DNA of 64,000 nucleotides from AC-32 sp963736055 (GCA_963736055.1 CAVTNM010000001.1:387138-451137); one strand, 5' to 3'. Positions 23,211 to 31,296 are shown, numbered from the stretch's first letter. The notes: generated by a model not told the origin, from the letters alone. Numbers and translations: made by a program.

Positions 23211-24107
23211 TCAGCGCGATTGGCGGCGCTCGAAGAGCGTCGCGTTCAACACGGCCGAGCCGACCACGAGCCGCCCGATGAAGAAGAGCGTAAGGAGAAT
23301 CGCGGCGGCCGTCCCGAGCGTTCCGTACGTGCTCGACCTCGACTCGTGCACGTTGTCGAGCAGGTACACGTTGAAGGCGTTCACCCCCAGCATGCCCAGG
23401 CCGTAGAGCACCGAGCCCGGAAGCAGATCCGTCCAGGCAGCGCTGGAATGCGGTAGCCAGAGCGACATCGCGAGCCAGATGCCGCACAACCCCGCGCCGT
23501 AGAGGACGAGCACGATGACCCCGCCGATCGAGGTCTGGGCGCGCACCGCCCCGACCGCAACAGCGAGCGCGAGCTGGCCCGCGAGCCCGAGGGCGAAGAT
23601 CTTCATCGAGCGCGAGGCGGTCTTCGCCGAGGCCGCCGAGTGCTCCCACGCGAGAGCGTGGACGATCGCCACGGCCCGATACAGGACCCGCGTGACGTAC
23701 GCGAGCACGACGATCGATCCGAGAGCGACCCAAATGCCGGAGCCGCTCTTCGCAGAGTCGGTCACGTGTTTGGTGACGAGGCCGACGAAGCCGAGGTCTT
23801 CGCCGACGGTGCGCGGACTTACCCCGAACGCGTCCGCGACCAGACCGAGTGTCGACACCAGAAAGAACGCGAGCGGGAGGAAGAACAGGAACAACCTGTA
23901 CGCGAGCGCGCCGGCGAGGATGCCCCCGCCGACGTCCGAGTCCCGTTCGATCACGTCCAGGGCGGTGTCGAGGAGGGGAACGTGGGTGCGGGCCTCCTCG
24001 ACCCTGCCCCGGAGCACGCGCGTGCGCTCGAGCGCGAGCGTCAACCGCTGGAGCAGGCTGGGGCGCCGGAGCGGAACCTGCTCCGGCGGCTCGTTGGTCT
24101 TGCTCAC
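23211..24107 (-). CDS. YihY/BrkB family membrane protein
   Basis: 298 residues from a GTG at 24107 (the frame is open to 24149). Six hydrophobic helices. The BrkB pattern includes DSDVGGGILAGALAYRLFLF near residue 70, a long helix FLPLAFFLVSTLGLVADAFG, and a C-terminal helix bundle with STYGTLGTAAAILLTLFFIG. The family was once called ribonuclease BN in error. Its true function is unresolved, with transport or membrane organisation proposed. Confidence 0.88.
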   Translation of the reverse strand: MSKTNEPPEQVPLRRPSLLQRLTLALERTRVLRGRVEEARTHVPLLDTALDVIERDSDVGGGILAGALAYRLFLFFLPLAFFLVSTLGLVADAFGVSPRTVGEDLGFVGLVTKHVTDSAKSGSGIWVALGSIVVLAYVTRVLYRAVAIVHALAWEHSAASAKTASRSMKIFALGLAGQLALAVAVGAVRAQTSIGGVIVLVLYGAGLCGIWLAMSLWLPHSSAAWTDLLPGSVLYGLGMLGVNAFNVYLLDNVHESRSSTYGTLGTAAAILLTLFFIGRLVVGSAVLNATLFERRQSR

Positions 24108-24158
24108 GGGGTGAGTATGCGTCCCGTAAGTTCGCGGCCGCCTGCGCATCTGTCAGGT

Positions 24159-24371
24159 GCCGGGTGGCCTCTCCTGGCGACTAGGGGCGACACCCAGGGG
24201 AGAGGGAGGGGGGCTCCACCCGGCAACCTCTTTGTCTGCCCGCTCGGCGGAAAACGAGTCAGGCCCGCCAAGGGGGCCTGCTCAACCGCCCTCCGCGAAT
24301 CGCTCCCGCGAGGGATGGGACGAGGGCCGCGAAGGCCGATGACTTGTCTGCACCGACAATCTGGGCGGTTG
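24159..24371 (+). ncRNA. Candidate structured leader RNA upstream of flp
   Basis: The 378-bp gap before the Flp gene has unusually strong pairing. Domain 1: GCCGGGTGG (24159-24167) pairs with CCACCCGGC (24216-24224), enclosing CCTCTCC/GGAGAGG and TGG/CCA. A hairpin CAGGCCC/GGGCCTG spans 24260-24280. Domain 2: CAACCGCCC (24283-24291) pairs perfectly with GGGCGGTTG (24363-24371), enclosing three small hairpins, including TCCC-GCGA-GGGA (GNRA loop) and TTGTC/GACAA. I do not recognise a known riboswitch class; the c-di-GMP-I core motifs are absent. The strand is assigned only because the + gene lies downstream. Confidence 0.4.
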
Positions 24372-24485
24372 CGGCCCCGCCGAAGGACCAACTCCGAGGG
24401 ATCGCGGCATGAACTTGACGCATCGTCCAAACATCACAACGACGCAGACGACCCTCCTGACGATCCGAAGGGAGGTGAACAACTC

Positions 24486-24686
24486 GTGCTGAAGCTTTTC
24501 GCCTTCTCGCAGGCCTTTGCGGTTGGAAAGCTGAGCGCTCTTCGCCGCCACGAAGAGGGGCAGACGATGGCCGAATACGGGGTCGTCCTGACCGTCATGA
24601 CGCTGGCTGTCCTCGCATCGATGATGCTGCTGTCCGACAGCGTCCGTTCTGCACTCGAGAACGTCGCGGCTCTCCTACCCGGATGA
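24486..24686 (+). CDS. Flp family type IVb pilin
   Basis: 66 residues from a GTG with GGAGGTG nine bases upstream. The type IVb prepilin pattern is clear: a basic leader (FAVGKLSALRRHEEG), a cleavage context EEGQTMAEYGVVL with the Glu at mature position 5, and the hydrophobic stalk VVLTVMTLAVLASMMLLS. The prepilin is processed by a TadV-type peptidase and assembled by a Tad system. No tad genes are in this window apart from the overlapping small membrane gene. A long structured leader precedes it. Confidence 0.88.
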   Translation: MLKLFAFSQAFAVGKLSALRRHEEGQTMAEYGVVLTVMTLAVLASMMLLSDSVRSALENVAALLPG

Positions 24687-24895
24687 TCAGCGACCTCTAC
24701 ACGAGTTTGACCGCCCGCGAGCAACGGGCGCTTAGGTGGAGCGCGGCCGCCACAGCGGTCGCGCTCTGGCTTTCCATGGCCTGGGCCGACCCGATGATCT
24801 TGCTCAGCCTCCCGCTGATCGCGGGCGCCTTCTACGTCTACCGAGTTCGTCACCGCAAGGACGAGCCGGACGACGACGCCGACTGGTACCTGTAG
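24683..24895 (+). CDS. Small membrane protein coupled to flp
   Basis: 70 residues. The ATG overlaps the flp stop (ATGA), indicating translational coupling. The start MISDLYTSLTAREQRALRWS is amphipathic, followed by hydrophobic ATAVALWLSMAW and MILLSLPLIAGAFYVYRV helices, then an acidic DEPDDDADWYL tail. Its position suggests a role in pilin handling or membrane insertion, but no family is recognised. Confidence 0.65.
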   Translation: MISDLYTSLTAREQRALRWSAAATAVALWLSMAWADPMILLSLPLIAGAFYVYRVRHRKDEPDDDADWYL

Positions 24896-24995
24896 GCGCC
24901 TAGAGCAAGCGGGCGACGGCCTTCGGGTCGTCCAAATGCTCCGCCTCTACCCGATGCGTGCTCCCGGGAATCGCGGCGCTACGATGGGCCCTCGC

Positions 24996-25066
24996 GGCGC
25001 CGTGGCCGAGAGGTTAGGCAGAGGCCTGCAAAGCCTCGTACAGCGGTTCGAGTCCGCTCGGCGCCT
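24996..25066 (+). tRNA. tRNA-Cys (GCA)
   Basis: Acceptor GGCGCCG/CGGCGCC, anticodon stem GAGGC/GCCTC around CTGCAAA (anticodon GCA), T-arm AGCGG-TTCGAGT-CCGCT, discriminator T, no encoded CCA. The short D-arm is normal for Cys. Confidence 0.97.
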
Positions 25067-25184
25067 CTTCAGTAATGGCCTCGAACGGGAGATCCCAAGT
25101 GAGGTCACGGGAGATGGTGGTCGCCAACAAATGGTGAGTCTGAGGCGTCTTCGTTCGCAGGGCGAGAAAAATGGAAAGTTCCCT

Positions 25185-25925
25185 ATGCGCTTAAGGCTGG
25201 GGCCTCTGCGAAAGCGCAAGACCATCATGGTTCTTTTGAGCGGCGCATTGGTGGCCGCCGTTGCCATCGTGGGGACCGCGACTGCGCGGCACGGGCACGG
25301 CAAAAGACCGTCAACTCGGGCTGCCTCAAAAAGCGCCGCGCAGGCGAGCGACGGTCGGGTTCGCTCGATCTCCCTGCAAGACAAGACCGTGGTCGTGACC
25401 GGCGGGGCACTCGACGTCGCAGACTCCACTCGCACCATGTGGTACGCGACTGTCGAAGGAGCAGCGTTCGGCGAGCAGGCCGCAGCAGACTCCCTGACGC
25501 GGAAAGTGACGGATCCTTCTGGTACGGCCCTGGCCACCGAGACCGATCCGATTCAGGTCGGCACGCCGCGAGCGAACGGGCCGTTGTGGCTATCGGACGA
25601 CGAGATCAGGCGCGCGGAGGAGAAGGGAGCGGCCACGGTCGGAGCCAAGCTGGTGGCCGTCAACTACGTGCCGCTCTTCGGTGGAACGGCCGAGGTGGTC
25701 GTGCAGCCCGACGATCTGTCCTCGTTCCTGCGAAACCCCACCGCGATCGCCGCGTTCCTGGGTCTTCTAAGCGCAGATAACGGTGCGTACTTGCTCACGG
25801 TCGTCAACGCCAAGCAGGCACCTATGCTCCTTACGGGTTGGACACCGGGCGTTGGCGGTGGGGAGGGTCAGGGGGTCGCCTGGCACGGCCCGAGCCTCCA
25901 CGCTCTCGGCGAGACACCCGCGTAG
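25185..25925 (+). CDS. Secreted or membrane-anchored hypothetical protein
   Basis: 246 residues from the ATG at 25185. The open frame runs back through tRNA-Cys, so upstream starts are rejected; an ATG at 25131 is also possible. A basic N-terminus (RLRLGPLRKRK) precedes a hydrophobic segment MVLLSGALVAAVAIVGTATA, giving a signal peptide or anchor. The exported part (about 200 residues) is mixed and mostly polar, with VVVTGGALDVAD, DEIRRAEEKGAATVGAKLV and a Gly-rich end. No known domain or catalytic motif is visible. Confidence 0.6.
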   Translation: MRLRLGPLRKRKTIMVLLSGALVAAVAIVGTATARHGHGKRPSTRAASKSAAQASDGRVRSISLQDKTVVVTGGALDVADSTRTMWYATVEGAAFGEQAAADSLTRKVTDPSGTALATETDPIQVGTPRANGPLWLSDDEIRRAEEKGAATVGAKLVAVNYVPLFGGTAEVVVQPDDLSSFLRNPTAIAAFLGLLSADNGAYLLTVVNAKQAPMLLTGWTPGVGGGEGQGVAWHGPSLHALGETPA

Positions 25926-26059
25926 CCCGGTAGTACATCCAACCCAGCTCGAGGAACGCCCAGAGCTTCGAACGTCACCCAGGTGTGAGTGTTTTCATCT
26001 TTCTCCCGGTGTTACGCGTGGCGCGCTAGGTCAGAGTCGAGCGCGACCGGCTTGGTGCC

Positions 26060-26817
26060 TTACGCCTCGCCGAAATCGTCGAGCAGCATGTGCACTTCGC
26101 CGACGCGCTCGAAGCCGAGGCGCTCCAGGATCGGCCGCGACATGGAGCCGCCCTGGGTGATCAGTGCCGGTGTGCCCAGCGCGAGGGCGTCGTCCCAGCG
26201 CGCCCGGATCAGGGCGCGGTAGGCGCCGCGGCCGCGGGCCCGGGCCAGGGTCGCGCCGCCGTAGAGCAGCAGGCCGTGCTCGCTCGGTGCCGCGGTGCCC
26301 GTGCAGACGAGCTCGCCGTCCAGCCAGACGCCGTGCGTCACGTTCACGGTCTCGCGGAAGCGCTGCGCCAGCAGCTGGCGGGACTCGGCGACCTCGTCGG
26401 CCGGGGTCTCGAAGGCCTCCCACGGACGGCGTTCGCGGCAGAGTACTCAGCGAAGGTCTCGATCCGACGGGCCACCAGTCCCTCGGCGGCCGGCGGCGGC
26501 TCGTGCGTGAGGACGAGCGCGGTCGCGTAGCCGTCGCCGTCACGCGTGAGCCCGTGTTCGAGCAGGACCTCGACGAGGCCGGGCGCCGCCGTGCTGCCGA
26601 TCTCCCACTGCGTCCTCGTGCGGTCGCGCTCGCGCAGGGCGGCCCTGATCTCCGCGACCACCTCGTCGACCTCCGCAAGCGGGAAGCGCTGCCGCTGCAC
26701 GGTGTTCCAGGTCGAGCTCTCGCCCAGGCAGAGGGTGTAGCGGCCGGTCTCGATCCGCTCGCTGTTCGGCCCGAGCGGGCCGAAGCAGTTCGGGTACTCG
26801 GCGACCTCACGCAGCAC
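26060..26817 (-). pseudogene. GNAT-type acetyltransferase, one frameshift
   Basis: Two minus-strand frames together make one protein of about 250 residues. The upstream part (to 26817) has YTLCLGESSTWNTVQRQRFP, WEIGSTAAPGLVEVL and ALVLTHEPPP. The downstream part (from 26347) has the GNAT core VWLDGELVCTGTAA, GGATLARARGRGAYRALIRA (acetyl-CoA loop) and ILERLGFERVGEVHMLLDDF. The link is lost at about 26422-26425. Adding one base there joins SAANAVR to WEAFETPADEVAESRQLLA. It is either a sequence error or a disrupted gene. The substrate is unknown. Confidence 0.72.
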
Positions 26818-26853
26818 AAAAAGGAACGTAGCGGCCGTCGAGCCCGGCGTCTC

Positions 26854-27387
26854 CTACCAGAAGATGTCGATCGGCGCGCTGACGATGCTGCAGATGTCAC
26901 TGCAGGTCGCCCGCAGGTTGAGGCACTCCTCGTAGTTGCCGCCGAAACCGATGCACTCCCTCACGAGCCAGTCGCAGGCATAGAGACACGAGTCGTGGAA
27001 GCTGCGGCCCGCCGCCCGGCCCTGCAACGGGATGCGGGATCCGGGCAGGCCTCGCCCCGGGAACGGCGTGCGTGGCGCCATCGACGGCTGCGAGGCAAGC
27101 AGCTGGCCGAGCAGCTTGGCCTGCGGATCGTCCGACTGCTTGAGCCTGATGCGGAAGACAGGATGCGAATGGTCCTCGCACGGCCGCGATCCGACGTGCT
27201 CGGCCTCCTCGATCATCGACGTCGGAAGGTCGACCCAGGTGTCGCAGCCCCCGCGGGCGAACGCCACGTGGTCCGGCTGCTCGGACGGCTTGACCATCCC
27301 GCTCAGGACGATGCCCGGCTGGTGGTCGAGCTCGCCGGAGCTCAACGCGTCCACGAGAGCCTCGCCGGTGAATGTCTGGCCTGGCAT
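26854..27387 (-). CDS. Cys-rich hypothetical protein
   Basis: 177 residues. Residues 1-110 look like a soluble domain (TGEALVDALSSGELDHQPGI, then HVAFARGGCDTWVDLPTSMI). The last 45 residues hold eight Cys or Cys-flanked aromatic positions (DSCLYACDWLVRECIGFGG, then YEECLNLRATCSDICSIV), spaced as if for disulfides or a metal site. No signal peptide is evident. The N-terminal part could be a gas-vesicle- or ferredoxin-like fold, but I cannot place it. Confidence 0.6.
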   Translation of the reverse strand: MPGQTFTGEALVDALSSGELDHQPGIVLSGMVKPSEQPDHVAFARGGCDTWVDLPTSMIEEAEHVGSRPCEDHSHPVFRIRLKQSDDPQAKLLGQLLASQPSMAPRTPFPGRGLPGSRIPLQGRAAGRSFHDSCLYACDWLVRECIGFGGNYEECLNLRATCSDICSIVSAPIDIFW

Positions 27388-27498
27388 GGAGCCTCCTCGT
27401 CTCGACGGCGACCCGAAACCGTACTCCCTTTGCGCGCGTGGGTCGCCGGTAGGCCCGATCGGGCGAGTCTCCTGCTCGTGGCCCTCATCGGGCCGGCC

Positions 27499-27786
27499 CT
27501 ACTGCTTGTTTTGGGATCCGCTCAGTGCTCGGGATCTCACGGGCGTGGGGCAGCTCCAGTACTCGACCGAGCCGGACTGGCCCTCTCGGCTGCACGATTT
27601 CTTCGTGAGATCGGGGCGGCCGTCGATCGCGCCCTTCTCGCACGCACGCCACGCCCCTTTGGCGCCTGGGGGCGCGGAAGTGGTCGTGCAGTGACCGAAG
27701 AGGCCTGCCCGGTGCAGGACGTCATGGTCCTTCACCGTGACGAGGACTGTTGCCGCGAGCATCGCCATGAGCCAGATTCGAAGCAT
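27499..27786 (-). CDS. Small secreted Cys-containing protein
   Basis: 95 residues from the ATG at 27786, chosen because GAGGTG lies upstream and the start gives a signal peptide (MLRIWLMAMLAATVLVTV). The mature part is hydrophilic, with four Cys and low complexity. The frame also opens further upstream but loses the signal. No family is recognised. It may be an extracytoplasmic small protein. Confidence 0.5.
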   Translation of the reverse strand: MLRIWLMAMLAATVLVTVKDHDVLHRAGLFGHCTTTSAPPGAKGAWRACEKGAIDGRPDLTKKSCSREGQSGSVEYWSCPTPVRSRALSGSQNKQ

Positions 27787-27930
27787 TTCGTTCACCTCAT
27801 CTGGCCGCAGATACGTCGCTTTTGCCCCGGTATCGGCGGCGAGGGAGCGGGGCTGCATCACTCGGTTTAGCGAAGCCGACGCGCCATGCTGAGACGCCGC
27901 TCGCGAGCCGTGTCAGGCGCCGCCGCCCGT

Positions 27931-27988
27931 GCCGTCTGAAATGACCGGTCGACCCGATCCGGAGTCAGCGAAGCCCACCACGCTCGTG
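27931..27988. repeat. Duplicate of the hmgR 3' end (copy 1)
   Basis: A 58-bp sequence nearly identical (one visible mismatch) to 28041-28098. Copy 2 includes the last eight codons and stop of the HMG-CoA reductase gene plus downstream sequence. Copy 1 lies 110 bp further downstream of that gene, outside any gene, so a local tandem duplication is the simplest explanation. Confidence 0.85.
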
Positions 27989-28040
27989 CTGAGGCGCCGC
28001 CTTGCGGTGCCGTGCTCAGGCGTGCGGGCCTCGCCCGCGC

Positions 28041-28098
28041 GCCGTCTGAAATGACCGGCCGACCCGATCCGGAGTCAGCGAAGCCCACCACGCTCGTG
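28041..28098. repeat. Duplicate of the hmgR 3' end (copy 2, in gene)
   Basis: The in-place copy, covering the C-terminal residues HERGGLR and stop of the reductase gene and about 34 bp beyond. The gap 27862-28074 contains both copies and no supported gene. Confidence 0.85.
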
Positions 28099-29283
28099 GT
28101 GAGCCCGGAAGAACTCGGCCGAGCCCGCCGTGGCCATGGCGGCAGAGGCGGAGATCTCGAGCGCGAGCGTCGCCGCGGCGACGATCTGGGCGAAGCGGTA
28201 GACCTTGCCGGCCCCGGCGCAGCCGAGCAGCTCGAGCCAGGCGCGGGCGTAGGGGAGCGTCGTCCCGCCGCCGACGGTCGCCACCTCGAGCCCCGGGAGC
28301 CGGATCGAGACGTCGAGGCCGCCCTCGCCGCGGCGCGCCGCTCCATGGGCCATCGAGCTCGTGCCGACCATGCCGAGATCCTGGCCGGTCGCCGCGAACA
28401 TCGCTGCGATCGCGGATGCGGGCGTGAACGCCACGGACTGCATCCCGGACGCGATTGCGCCGTGTGTGCCGGCCCACGCGAGCTCTTGCAGGTCCTCGAG
28501 GCTCGTCCGCAGGACTCGCCGCACCGCTTCCTCTGTGAGGGTCGTCTCCGCGATCACGGTCTTGCCGTGGCCGCTCTGGAAGTACTCGAACGACGGCTTC
28601 TTGTCGCCGCCCATGTTCGCCTCGAGAATCGCGCGCTGCGGCTTCACCGGGCCGCGCTCCATCACGTAGCCCATGTTCAGCAGGTACGAGTTGCGGGTCA
28701 TCATGTTCGCGCCGACCGCGTCGCCTGTCGTCCAGCGCCAGAGGACGTGGCACATCGAGCCGACGACGTGGGTCTTCACCGCCCGCAGGCGCGCGTGCCG
28801 GGAGAGCGACGGATCGTCCTGCTCCGTGAGCCAGGCGCGGACGGCGTCGAGCTCGCCGTCGAGCCAGCGCGCGAGCGCGATTGCCTCCGCGGCCGAACCG
28901 CAGACGAAGCAGGAGGCGCGTGTGATCCCGTCGGCGAGGACGTACGTGCGAAAGCCTCCCGACTCGGCTACCGCCTTCGCGCCGCGGTAGAGGGAGGCCG
29001 AGAGCCCGCCTTCCGTGTGCGCCAGCGGGACGAAGACGGTGTCGCGCACGCGGCCGGTCTCGCCGAGCTCACCGTCGGGCTCGCGCAGCGCGTACTCGCC
29101 TAGCTCCAGCTCGACGGGGCCGACGACGGAGACCGGTATCACCGCCGCGCCGGTCAGCATCTCCTGCGCGCGCGTGAAGGGCTCGAGGTCGATCCTGGTC
29201 ACCTCGCCGTCGAGGCCCAGGGCCTCCTGGCGCGCCAGGATCGACTCCGCGTCGTTCTTCCGAGGCCACTTCCGCACGTCCAC
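28075..29283 (-). CDS. Class I HMG-CoA reductase
   Basis: 402 residues, the length of archaeal-type class I enzymes. It would reduce HMG-CoA to mevalonate with NADPH, the committed step of the mevalonate pathway. The catalytic Glu is in AQEMLTGAAV, the Asp in TTGDAVGANMM, the Lys in GGDKKPSFEYFQSG and the His near the C-terminus in FRAHHERGG. The class I signature VATVGGGTTLP is present, as is GTHGAIASGMQSVAFTPASA. The N-terminal membrane domain of eukaryotic enzymes is absent. It is divergent from a ferritin-like gene across only 24 bp. No other mevalonate genes are in the window. Confidence 0.93.
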   Translation of the reverse strand: MDVRKWPRKNDAESILARQEALGLDGEVTRIDLEPFTRAQEMLTGAAVIPVSVVGPVELELGEYALREPDGELGETGRVRDTVFVPLAHTEGGLSASLYRGAKAVAESGGFRTYVLADGITRASCFVCGSAAEAIALARWLDGELDAVRAWLTEQDDPSLSRHARLRAVKTHVVGSMCHVLWRWTTGDAVGANMMTRNSYLLNMGYVMERGPVKPQRAILEANMGGDKKPSFEYFQSGHGKTVIAETTLTEEAVRRVLRTSLEDLQELAWAGTHGAIASGMQSVAFTPASAIAAMFAATGQDLGMVGTSSMAHGAARRGEGGLDVSIRLPGLEVATVGGGTTLPYARAWLELLGCAGAGKVYRFAQIVAAATLALEISASAAMATAGSAEFFRAHHERGGLR

Positions 29284-29289
29284 GGCGCT

Positions 29290-29301
29290 GAGCTTAAGCT
29301 C
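29290..29301. promoter_or_regulatory. Perfect 12-bp palindrome between divergent starts
   Basis: GAGCTTAAGCTC sits in the 24-bp gap between the start codons of the HMG-CoA reductase and ferritin-like genes. The gap is too short for two normal promoters with 5' leaders, so transcripts may be leaderless or the palindrome may bind a shared regulator. Confidence 0.4.
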
Positions 29302-29307
29302 CTACTG

Positions 29308-30123
29308 GTGGCGACCGAGCAGGTCATCGATCGAGATCACCTCGAGCGCGAGGCGTTCGCCGGCCTGCTGCGCTTCTACGAGCTGGCGAAACGTCAGGAG
29401 TGGCAGGTTCGAGACCTGCCCTGGGGTGAGCTACCGCCGATCCCCGAGGGCAAGGGCTCGGCGCAGCGGCAGGCGCGGCGTAGGGACATGTGGCGCTCGG
29501 TGCTCACCCAGCAGCTCCAGGCCGACATGCTCGCCTGCGAGATGGCATCGCAGCTGCTGAACATCGCGCCCGACCCGGAGGCGAAGCTCTACTACTCGAC
29601 GATGGTGCAGGACGAGTCGCGTCACACGGAGGCGTGGCTGAAGCTGATCGAGGAGTCCGGCGGCACCGCCGAGCGCGATCCCTACCTGGACGAGCTCGCG
29701 CACATGACGCTGGAGGCGGACACGCTGGAGGAGAAGGTCTTCCAGATGCAGGTCTTCTACGAGCGCCTGATCATCTCCCGCTTCCGGCTGATCGCCCGCG
29801 CGTCGCGCGGGACCGTGCTCGAGGATCTCTGCAACCGGCTCACCACCGACGACGGGATCCACCACGGCGCCGGGATGGCCTACGAGAAGGTGCTGCTCGA
29901 CGGCGCGGACAAGAAGACGAAGCGCAAGCTCGTCGAGGCCGCGAACAGGCTGCTTCCGACCTTCGTCGAGCATGCGCTCTGGCGGCCGAAAGAGCGCGCG
30001 TTCATCGGCAACACGATGCGGTCGCGCGACATCGAGCGCCTGCGCGATGACATCGAGATCGGAGTCCGGCTGGCCGAGTCCCTCGGTCTCGACGTCAGCG
30101 ACGTCGAGCTCCCGTTCCCGTAG
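29308..30123 (+). CDS. Ferritin-like di-iron protein
   Basis: 271 residues, highly helical. The pattern LQADMLACEMASQLLNIAPD followed by QDESRHTEAWLKLIEESGG gives an ExxH-type ligand pair of the ferritin/ribonucleotide-reductase R2-like superfamily. A second pair is around FYERLIISRFRLIARASRG and TTDDGIHHGAGMAYEKV. The probable fold is a four-helix di-iron carboxylate oxygenase or oxidase. The substrate is unknown. It is cotranscribed with folD (10-bp gap), which may be chance. Confidence 0.8.
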   Translation: MATEQVIDRDHLEREAFAGLLRFYELAKRQEWQVRDLPWGELPPIPEGKGSAQRQARRRDMWRSVLTQQLQADMLACEMASQLLNIAPDPEAKLYYSTMVQDESRHTEAWLKLIEESGGTAERDPYLDELAHMTLEADTLEEKVFQMQVFYERLIISRFRLIARASRGTVLEDLCNRLTTDDGIHHGAGMAYEKVLLDGADKKTKRKLVEAANRLLPTFVEHALWRPKERAFIGNTMRSRDIERLRDDIEIGVRLAESLGLDVSDVELPFP

Positions 30124-30133
30124 GCCGGCAGCC

Positions 30134-30994
30134 GTGACCGCGATCCTCATGGAGGGTCGGCCGCTCGCCGACCGGATCCGCGCGGAGGTGGCCGAGGAGG
30201 TTCGCGAGCTTGGGGAGGTCGGCCTCGCGACCGTGCAGGTGGGAGACGACGAGGCTTCGTCGATCTACCTCAGGCGGAAGCACGTCGCCGCCGGTGAGGC
30301 CGGCATCGGGTCGGTCGACCGGCGCCTGCCCGAGGACATCGCCGAGGACGAGCTCCTGAATGTCTTGCGAGAGCTGAACGACGACGACTCGATCGACGGC
30401 GTGCTCGTCCAGCTGCCGCTGCCGGGTCATCTCGACGAGGCGCGGATCATCTCTGCCGTCGAGCCCGTGAAGGACGTCGACGGCTTCCACCCGTTGAACG
30501 CCGGTCAGCTCTACCTCGGGCGGCCGACGCACGTCCCGGCGACGCCGCTTGGGATCATGGCGCTGCTCGCCGAGAACCGGATCGAGCTCGAGAGCGCGAG
30601 AGCGGTCGTCGTCGGGCGCAGCGACATCGTCGGCAAGCCGATCGCCCACCTGCTGCTGCAATCGAACGCGACGGTGACGATCTGCCACTCACGCACCGAG
30701 GACCTGGAGCGGCACACCCTTGATGCCGACGTGCTCGTGGTCGCGGCGGGCGTCCCCGCGATCGTCACGCCCGACATGGTCAAGTCCGGGGCGGCGGTCG
30801 TGGACGTCGGCATCAACCGCACGGCGGCCGGGATCGTCGGGGACGTCGATCCCGGCGCAATCGACCGCGCGGGCCACCTCACGCCCGTTCCGGGCGGTGT
30901 CGGGCCGATGACGATCGCGATGCTTCTGCGCAACACGCTGCGGGCCGCGCGCTACCGGCGAGGGCTTCTTGCGTTTCCGGAAACCCGGCGCTAA
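30134..30994 (+). CDS. folD: Methylenetetrahydrofolate dehydrogenase/cyclohydrolase
   Basis: 286 residues from the GTG at 30134. It is bifunctional in one-carbon metabolism, oxidising 5,10-methylene-THF to methenyl-THF and hydrolysing it to 10-formyl-THF. Motifs: SSIYLRRKHVAAGEAGI (catalytic Tyr and Lys), VQLPLPGHL, VKDVDGFHPLNAGQL, the NADP loop VVVGRSDIVGKPIAHLLL, VVDVGINR and PVPGGVGPMTIAMLLRNT. The length is standard. It immediately follows the ferritin-like gene. Confidence 0.96.
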   Translation: MTAILMEGRPLADRIRAEVAEEVRELGEVGLATVQVGDDEASSIYLRRKHVAAGEAGIGSVDRRLPEDIAEDELLNVLRELNDDDSIDGVLVQLPLPGHLDEARIISAVEPVKDVDGFHPLNAGQLYLGRPTHVPATPLGIMALLAENRIELESARAVVVGRSDIVGKPIAHLLLQSNATVTICHSRTEDLERHTLDADVLVVAAGVPAIVTPDMVKSGAAVVDVGINRTAAGIVGDVDPGAIDRAGHLTPVPGGVGPMTIAMLLRNTLRAARYRRGLLAFPETRR

Positions 30995-31072
30995 GGTTCG
31001 CGCCGCTTCACAGTAGGTCGGCGGCTCGGTGCCCGGGCCGTCGTTGTTTGTGGCACCGAAGGGAGTACCGTT

Positions 31073-31273
31073 TTGCCCAAGGGCACCGTCAAGTGGTTCT
31101 CGAACGAGAAGGGCTATGGCTTCATCGAGCGCGAAGGCGGCGAGGACGTCTTCGTCCACTTCTCGGCGATTGCAGGGGAAGGCTACAAGTCGCTGACCGA
31201 GGGTCAGCAGGTCGAATTCGACGTCGTGCAGGGCGATAAGGGCCTGCAGGCGGCGAACGTCCAGGCGGTCTAG
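31073..31273 (+). CDS. Cold shock domain protein
   Basis: 66 residues from a TTG, with GGGAG upstream. A typical CspA fold: GTVKWFSNEKGYGFIEREGG (RNP1), DVFVHFSAI (RNP2), then the strand EFDVVQGDKGLQAANVQ. It binds single-stranded RNA or DNA as an RNA chaperone. Monocistronic, followed by a strong terminator. Confidence 0.95.
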   Translation: MPKGTVKWFSNEKGYGFIEREGGEDVFVHFSAIAGEGYKSLTEGQQVEFDVVQGDKGLQAANVQAV

Positions 31274-31296
31274 ACCCTCTCCGGAACCGAAAGCAC

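Noticed and set aside
24159..24371. Cyclic di-GMP-I or cobalamin riboswitch assignment for the flp leader
   Set aside because: A GNRA-capped hairpin and a GGGACG stretch are suggestive, but the conserved GCAAACC and CGCAAAGCC-type cores are not present. I kept it as an unclassified structure.
24936..25184. N-terminal extension of the secreted hypothetical protein
   Set aside because: The extension runs straight through tRNA-Cys, so the upstream start cannot be used.
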